Assembly (NCBI GenBank): GCA_013306675.1
Contig: JABLUY010000392.1
Coordinates: 1 to 20,648 of the forward strand
Direction of reading: 5' to 3'
Source of the DNA: Thraustochytrium sp. TN22
Lineage: Eukaryota; Sar; Bigyra; Thraustochytrida; Thraustochytriidae
Length of the DNA: 20,648 nt
Made by a program: the position numbers and the translations under genes. Position 1 is the first letter of the stretch; each line of letters starts with the position of its first letter. Shown piece after piece: positions 15,635 through 20,648 of the stretch. The notes under the pieces are model-generated. The model saw nothing but the letters and a program-made list of their open reading frames with translations, was not told the origin of the DNA and ran no database searches.

Positions 15635-16937
15635 TGAAGAAGAACTTCGAGCCCATGTGGTCTCTCCTTGCTTGCCTGTTCCTGTTCTTGCCTTCGGGCA
15701 CCGCTCGAGCATCGATCCTCAACATGAAGTTGGCACGGCAGTGCACAGAGGCGGCGTCCTGCGCGTCGCCGGTCCAGACGCCGAACACGGTCAATGACCT
15801 CTTTGCTGACTCCATCATGATGGCTGCACTGCACTGCACTGTGCAGTCTGCGCCCCGCCGCGCCGCGCCCCGCCGCGGGGGCCCAAATCGCAGTCCACGG
15901 AAGTTACGCGGGTCCACGTCTCTTCTCTTCGGTCGAGTCCACCGCTCGCTCCTCTCGCGCTAGCTGCCAGTGGCAGTGCAGGTGGTGCCACGGCCGACGG
16001 ACTGCGCCTCCTCCTCGCCGTCGCCGTGGCCGTTCGTCACGATGCCCGGCCTTCTCCCTCGCTCCACCGGCGGCCAAGAGGGAGGACATTTCCGAGGTGC
16101 TGCTCAGGCAGAGAGAGCTCCGATTCGGGGTCCGAAAGCCTGGCTAGCAGCGAGCTAAGCTGGTCATAGACGGCGGGCAGGCGCGGCAGCCGCCGCCGCG
16201 GGAGGGAGGGAGGGAGGACCTCGTCTCACGGGCGCGCGCGACGCGGGCCCGACCAGCGGCAGCGCGCAGAACCGGAGAGACCCGGGGCTGGGCCTGCTCT
16301 CCTCGGGCGCAGGCCGGGCGCCCGCAACGGCGAACAGCGCAGTTCCAGTGGCAGTCAGATCACGGTCAGTCGGTCATCTCCGGCAGGCAGCGAGCTACTA
16401 GAGCTAGCGAGCTAACTCACTGGTGGACATCGCCGTCGACGGGCCCCACCCTACGGACGTTGCGCGCCTGGAGGAGTCGTGGCGGCGAAGGACAGACAGA
16501 CCGCCATCGTGCAGCGCCGCGGCGTCGATTCGACGCACCGCGGCGGGGGCCGGCGCTGCGGCGGCGTGGCTATTCGCTCGTTCGCTCGTCCTCGGCGCGA
16601 ACTCTCCGTCGACGTCGAGCCAGGTCGGGCAGGTCGGCAGGCTCGTGACACGTCGCGGGTCGGCGCGTTTACTGGCCGCTACGCGCTCCGGGCTCGCCCT
16701 CTCTCAGGCTGCTCTCGACTTGCTTACTTCGCTCGCTCCCTCGCTCGCCCAGGACAGACGCGCGACGGCCGCGCCGCGGCCTGCAGTGCCTGGGTCCGCC
16801 GGCGCTGGCGCGGCGGCAGTCACCGTCGGCGACGGCGGCGGCGGAAGCTCGCAGGTCGTGGCGGTGCTGCACAAGGTGCGGGAGCTGCAGCTATAGTTAG
16901 CTTGCAAGGCTCGGCCGCGAAAGGGACAGAGCGCATC
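15635..16937 (+). other. Spacer and long leader region of the large glycosidase gene
   Basis: These 1.3 kb hold no gene I can support. They contain (CTGCA)3 within a short inverted repeat at 15824-15846, a near-palindromic CTGCCAGTGGCAG at 15964-15976, a (GGGA)4 tract at 16200-16215, and AGCT/GCGA-rich sequence at 16387-16420. The frame of the glycosidase stays open back to 16479, but this 153-codon extension is an arginine/glycine-rich low-complexity stretch that looks like translated leader. No remnant of the glycosidase barrel (for example YRPKTNSYD or YSEGVND) appears in any frame here. Confidence 0.5.
16200..16215 (+). promoter_or_regulatory. Potential G-quadruplex, (GGGA)4, upstream of the glycosidase gene
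   Basis: Four GGG tracts separated by single A residues lie on the plus (sense) strand at 16200-16214. One-base loops and three-tetrad tracts meet the standard G4 pattern in its most stable form. It is about 720 bases before the start codon, so it could lie in the promoter or a long leader. Function is inferred only. Confidence 0.45.
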
Positions 16938-19900
16938 ATGGGGTGGCTGGACAACTGGCGCGCGGTGGACCCGGTGATGCTGGATGCGCCGGCGGGCTTC
17001 GAGGACCTGAGCTCAGGCCAGGTGGTGGTCTGGTACAGCGCGGAGCAGGCGCGGCACGCCACGTACGCGCGCATCCTGTGCGAGGAGGTGGAGAAGCGGT
17101 CGCAGACCAAGTGGAAGGCGTTCACGGACGGGGAGGAGGCGGCGCGCGACGAGGCGCTGCGCGCTGCGGACCGCGCAGGGCGGCCCGCCAAGGTGGTGCG
17201 GCTGCAGCTCGTGCGCGGCGACCTGCGGCACGTGCGGTCGGCGGACCGCGAGACGCGCGGCACGCGCGGGACGCGCGAGTCGCCTGCTCGCGAGGCGGAC
17301 GCGGGCAGCGAGAGCGAGGCCGGGACCTTGGAGCCCGCCGAGACGGCGGCGAGCCACATCGTGCTGAGCCGCAGCGACGAGGGCTACGCGATCTGGACGG
17401 ATGGCGAGGCGGGCGAAATCGTCATCTGCGCGAACCGCGACCGCGGCCTGCTCTTTGGCGTGGGCCGCCTGTTGCGCGAGATGCGCATGGACTACCACAT
17501 CTCCTACGCGACGCCGCTGCAGAACCTGTGCGCGTGCCCGTTGGAGCTGGACATCGTGAGCTTTCCCAAGTACGCGATGCGGCAGCACCAGGTGGCATAC
17601 CGGCCCAAGACGAACAGCTACGACGCCTTCACGCCGCGCATGATGCAGCAGGAGGTGCTGGACCTGGCCCTCTTCGGCACGAACGGGATCGAGATGATTC
17701 CCCCCGGCATCGACGACGCGATGCAGAGCCCGTCGTTCAGCGTGCCGTGGCTCGATATGCTCGGGATCGTGTCCAAGTGGTGCGACGACCTGGACCTGAA
17801 CGTGTCCATGTGGTACCCCGCCTTCTTCAAGTCGTACGAGGACGAGGCCATGCTGGAGCAGGCGCGCGAGCACTGGACCACCATCATGACGAGCCTGGTG
17901 CGCCTGGATGTGCTCTTCGTGCCGGGCGGCGACCCGGGCGGCCGGCCGGCGAACGAGTTCTTCCGCGCCGTCGAGCTGCAGGCGAGCTTCGTGCGTGAGC
18001 GCTTCTTCCCCCAGGTCGAAGTCTGGGTCTCCTCGCAGTACGGCCTGTCCACGAGCGTCGACCTCGGGCTCACCGAGCCGTGGGTGCCGCTCGTGCAGGA
18101 ACAGCTGTGGATCGAGATGCTGCGCAAGCCGCAGGTGCAGGCGTTCGTGAACGGCGTCGTGTACGGGCCATGGAGCTGCGTGCCGATCGACGAGTTCCGC
18201 GCGCAGCTGCCCGAGCAGCTGCCGCTCCGCAACTACCCGGACCTCTGCCATGTGCAGACCGCGCAGATGCCCTGCTTCGGCTGGGACCTCAGCTTCGCGG
18301 TGACCAACGGCCGCGAGAGCATCAACCCACGCCCGCGCGAGATGGCCGCCATCATCGACGAGCAGGCGCCCTTTACCATCGGCTGCGGCTGCTACTCAGA
18401 GGGCGTCAACGACGACGTCAACAAGTACGTGTGGTCCGCGCTGCACTGGGGCGACGACGACACCGGTCCGCTGCGCGGCGCCGACTCGGCGCGCCAGCTC
18501 GACGCCCTGCTCGCCCAGTACGTGGCGCTGCTCATGGACCAGCCGCGCAACGTCGACCGCATCAAGGAGGGCATTTACACGCTCGAGAGCAACTGGCAGG
18601 GCGACCTGTACACGAGCGAGTCCATCGTGCGCTCGCAGGCCATCTTCAACAGCGTGCAGAACTCGCTTGCGCCGCGCCACCGCCGCAACTGGCGCCTCAA
18701 CATGCTGCTCTTTCGCGCGCACCACGACGCATTCATGTACACGCGCCTCTGCCAGGAGCGCGCCGCCGAGAGCAAGGCGCTGCGCGTCCTCGAAGCCGGC
18801 GCCGGTACGCCTGCCGACCTGCAGCGCGCCGCCGACCTCCTCGCCGTGCCCTACGACGAGCCGCCCATCACCATGAGCAGCTTCAACTCGCCCTCCACGC
18901 CCAACCCGCTCATCGTCACGATGCTCGACGGCGCCTCCGCCTCGTGCACGCACCTCTACGGCCAGCTCATGGCGCTCGCCGCGGTGCTCTACCACCAGAT
19001 CGGCATGCAGCTCTCCACCGGCTACGGCGGCCAGCACCGCCAGCGCGGCGCGTACTTTGATCTCGTCTGGGCGCCGCTCGGCGACGTCGTCTCCATCAAC
19101 CGCGCCGTGCAGACCATGATTCGGGCGCGCGCCTCTGCCGGTGCCGGCGGCCTCCTCGCCGCCGACCCTGACGCTGGCGCCGGCGCCGGCGCCGGCGCCG
19201 CCGACTCCTCGCAGGGCTTACTCATGAACCACACCACGCATGCCGTGGCGGCCGGCCCCGTGTCGCCGACCAAGGCACCCGCGCCCTTTCGCATCTGCCC
19301 CGAGCGCGACGAGCACCTGCTGCACCGTTTTCAGCAGTCGCTCCTGGAGCATACCGGCTACTCCTCGCACAGCGTCGTCTGGTACGCCAGCTTCGGCGAC
19401 GACAACGCGCACGAGCTCCCGGGCTGCCTCGAGCCGCCCACACGGCCCATTCCCATCAGCCAGGTCCTCCCGCCGCACCATGCCATTGATATGGGCCAGG
19501 ACCCCATGTACTTTACGCGCCCCATGATCGAGTACCTCGACGCCAGCAACGATGAGATCATCCGCGACCTGCACGACGGCCTCATCCCGCGCTGCTGGCG
19601 CTCCTACATCGTGCCCATCTGGCCGCGCACTGCGCGCTACTCCATGCGCTTCGACCTCGAGCGCCTTTTCTCGCGCTCGCTCGCCGCCCTGGCGCGCGTC
19701 CCGCCCGCGCTCACAGTGCGCATCACGTACCTCGGCGCCGACATTAACCGCCACGGCGGCGATTGGGAGGAGCTCGACCGTCAGGCGCAGGCCACGCGGC
19801 TCTTCGCCAACGGCGTCCGCCTCCACGGCTTTCGCGAGCCCTGCGCCTTGACCAAGACGCTCGACATTGACATCCCGCCCCAGGTCATCTCGCGCGCGCT

Positions 19901-20039
19901 CCAGAACGGGGCCCTCATCCTCACCTGGGAGCCACGCGTCGCGCACAAGACCACCTTTCGCTTCGTCCCGCTCCCCATTGCCGAGCTTTGGCTGCTCCAG
20001 CCGCGCGACCAGCAGCTCGCCCCGGACGCCCGCCTTTAA
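16938..20039 (+). CDS. Large alpha-glucuronidase-like glycoside hydrolase of unassigned family
   Basis: The product is 1033 residues. An N-terminal alpha/beta domain like those preceding the barrels of GH67/GH20-type enzymes spans about 25-195, split by a charged insert at 95-138. A long alpha/beta region (about 205-505) follows, probably the TIM barrel: YRPKTNSYD (221-229), ALFGTNGIEMIPP (244-256), MWYPAFFKSY (291-300), VLFVPGGDPGG (325-335), EVWVSSQYG (361-369), GVVYGPW (406-412), RNYPD (431-435) and YSEGVNDDVNKYVWSALHW (486-504). D332, E488 and D492 or D493 are candidate catalytic acids. A helical region follows, with an Ala/Gly repeat at 741-755. The C-terminus (about 920-1020, ALTVRITYLGAD...PLPIAELWL) looks like a beta-sandwich. 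No signal peptide is seen. The pattern resembles uncharacterised bacterial proteins, so ancient transfer is possible. The ATG at 16938 (A at -3, G at +4) is where ordered sequence begins. The substrate, perhaps a glucuronic-acid-containing polysaccharide, is a guess. Confidence 0.85.
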   Translation: MGWLDNWRAVDPVMLDAPAGFEDLSSGQVVVWYSAEQARHATYARILCEEVEKRSQTKWKAFTDGEEAARDEALRAADRAGRPAKVVRLQLVRGDLRHVRSADRETRGTRGTRESPAREADAGSESEAGTLEPAETAASHIVLSRSDEGYAIWTDGEAGEIVICANRDRGLLFGVGRLLREMRMDYHISYATPLQNLCACPLELDIVSFPKYAMRQHQVAYRPKTNSYDAFTPRMMQQEVLDLALFGTNGIEMIPPGIDDAMQSPSFSVPWLDMLGIVSKWCDDLDLNVSMWYPAFFKSYEDEAMLEQAREHWTTIMTSLVRLDVLFVPGGDPGGRPANEFFRAVELQASFVRERFFPQVEVWVSSQYGLSTSVDLGLTEPWVPLVQEQLWIEMLRKPQVQAFVNGVVYGPWSCVPIDEFRAQLPEQLPLRNYPDLCHVQTAQMPCFGWDLSFAVTNGRESINPRPREMAAIIDEQAPFTIGCGCYSEGVNDDVNKYVWSALHWGDDDTGPLRGADSARQLDALLAQYVALLMDQPRNVDRIKEGIYTLESNWQGDLYTSESIVRSQAIFNSVQNSLAPRHRRNWRLNMLLFRAHHDAFMYTRLCQERAAESKALRVLEAGAGTPADLQRAADLLAVPYDEPPITMSSFNSPSTPNPLIVTMLDGASASCTHLYGQLMALAAVLYHQIGMQLSTGYGGQHRQRGAYFDLVWAPLGDVVSINRAVQTMIRARASAGAGGLLAADPDAGAGAGAGAADSSQGLLMNHTTHAVAAGPVSPTKAPAPFRICPERDEHLLHRFQQSLLEHTGYSSHSVVWYASFGDDNAHELPGCLEPPTRPIPISQVLPPHHAIDMGQDPMYFTRPMIEYLDASNDEIIRDLHDGLIPRCWRSYIVPIWPRTARYSMRFDLERLFSRSLAALARVPPALTVRITYLGADINRHGGDWEELDRQAQATRLFANGVRLHGFREPCALTKTLDIDIPPQVISRALQNGALILTWEPRVAHKTTFRFVPLPIAELWLLQPRDQQLAPDARL

Positions 20040-20137
20040 GATGGCAGGGTGTGCGCCATGCACCGTCAAGAAGCCGCACAATCTCTTCGCGTTCATTCGC
20101 GTGCAGGTCTCCATCTCTCGCGCATCCGTCTCTTCTT

Positions 20138-20157
20138 CGTCTCGTCTCGTCTCGTCT
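20138..20157. repeat. (CGTCT)4 pentanucleotide repeat
   Basis: Four perfect CGTCT units lie about 100 bases after the glycosidase stop codon, within a pyrimidine-rich stretch of the presumed 3' untranslated region. Confidence 0.9.
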
Positions 20158-20390
20158 CCGCGGTCGCTATCGTCTCACCCCTGTGTCCGCGAGCTTTCCG
20201 TAGTCATTCCTTTTAGTTCAAGTCATCCCACCAAGTCTATTTATCGTCTCTCCGGCCCTCGACGTACCTGCACAGCGCCGCCGCCAAGGCTCGCCGCCTG
20301 GCTCCAGAACTTGTGCGCCGCGCCGCGAGCTCGTCGTGACCCACGTCCATCCCTCACGACAGACTCACGCCTCTGAGCCGTGCGCAGCAT

Positions 20391-20418
20391 CCAGCATCCA
20401 GCAGCCAGCAGCCAGCAG
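20391..20418. repeat. Heptanucleotide array CCAGCAT/CCAGCAG
   Basis: One CCAGCAT unit followed by three CCAGCAG units forms a short 7-base tandem array, preceded by a partial copy. No function is inferred. Confidence 0.85.
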
Positions 20419-20648
20419 CCGGCCAGCCGTCACCGCCGTCGCCATCGCCGCCTCCCGGGACCCGGCCGCGACCCGCCCGGCCGCGCTCGCACTCGTACAG
20501 GGCGCCCTTCTCCGCGCGCGGACGCGCGTCCTGCGCGTCCTTCCCGGACAGCGGCAGCGGCGCGGCGCCCGAGCCGAGTCTGGCCCTCGCCTTGCGGCGC
20601 GCGGCGCGGCGCGGCGCGCGGCGCGGCCGGCGAGCAGGCGAGCGGCGC

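Larger units (their letters stand above)
20040..20648. other. Right flank without a supported gene
   Basis: This is the 3' region of the glycosidase gene, followed by repeat-rich sequence. It contains (CGTCT)4 at 20138-20157, a heptanucleotide array of CCAGCAT/CCAGCAG units at 20391-20418, and a GCGCG-rich end at about 20595-20630. Frames here are low-complexity. Confidence 0.5.

Noticed and set aside
15634-15963. A 109-codon frame starting with a signal-peptide-like sequence (MKKNFEPMWSLLACLFLFL... ending TARA)
   Set aside because: It overlaps the stop of the orphan-domain gene by one base, includes the (CTGCA)3 repeat and a GC-rich arginine/proline tail, and has no recognisable mature domain. 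The hydrophobic start could be chance.
16479-16937. In-frame 153-codon upstream extension of the glycosidase
   Set aside because: The sequence is arginine/glycine-rich low complexity and its likeness to UTR translation is strong. Ordered homologous sequence begins at the ATG at 16938.
20215-20230. AGTTCAAGTCATCC as a possible tRNA B box
   Set aside because: It fits the B-box consensus, but the T-stem does not pair and no acceptor stem or anticodon arm is found upstream.
1-20648. CRISPR array, insertion sequence or prophage
   Set aside because: All tandem repeats are short simple units without spacers. No transposase, integrase or phage gene was seen, and the window is eukaryotic.

Overview
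This 20.6 kb window is nuclear DNA from a microbial eukaryote with a GC-rich, intron-poor genome. The start codons sit in Kozak-like contexts (purine at -3, often G at +4), with no Shine-Dalgarno sites. The products are eukaryotic: RFT1, an NHE-type exchanger with the organellar NHE tail, and proteins with arginine/alanine-rich targeting-like leaders. AATAAA signals follow one gene. Every recognised gene reads as a single open exon. The combination of a bacterial-type independent phosphoglycerate mutase with a mitochondrial-looking presequence, short 4-5 nt tandem repeats between genes and no obvious plastid gene would fit a stramenopile, for example a thraustochytrid-like protist or an alga. 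That placement is inference, not proof.

Layout, left to right. A simple-repeat-rich flank (1-469) leads to two head-to-head paralogous four-helix membrane proteins (470-877 minus; 1177-1587 plus). RFT1 (2156-3913 plus) converges on an acidic, phosphosite-bearing unknown protein (3962-4795 minus). That gene shares a divergent promoter with an organellar RsuA/RluB-type pseudouridine synthase (5202-6434 plus). A siroheme-pathway methyltransferase (6629-7639 minus) and a peptide-methionine sulfoxide reductase MsrA (8153-8791 minus) lie in tandem. MsrA is divergent from a CPA1 Na+/H+ exchanger homologue (9196-11166 plus), which converges on the phosphoglycerate mutase (11560-13227 minus). A roughly 2 kb stretch with little coding evidence and a less GC-rich core follows. 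The window ends with an orphan glycosidase N-terminal domain (15206-15634 plus), a long leader region, and a 1033-residue alpha-glucuronidase-like glycosidase (16938-20039 plus).

There is no operon or single pathway. Genes alternate strands in convergent and divergent pairs, as in compact protist genomes. MsrA and the siroheme enzyme both touch sulfur metabolism, but their adjacency is weak evidence of co-function.

The points most worth a second look are: (1) the exchanger carries Ser where the family has the ion-binding Asp of the ND motif; (2) the two head-to-head membrane proteins are unrecognised paralogs; (3) an orphan copy of the glycosidase N-domain lies just upstream of the full-length, unclassified glycosidase; (4) GCAG/GCAA tetranucleotide tracts recur in sense orientation in several 5' leaders.
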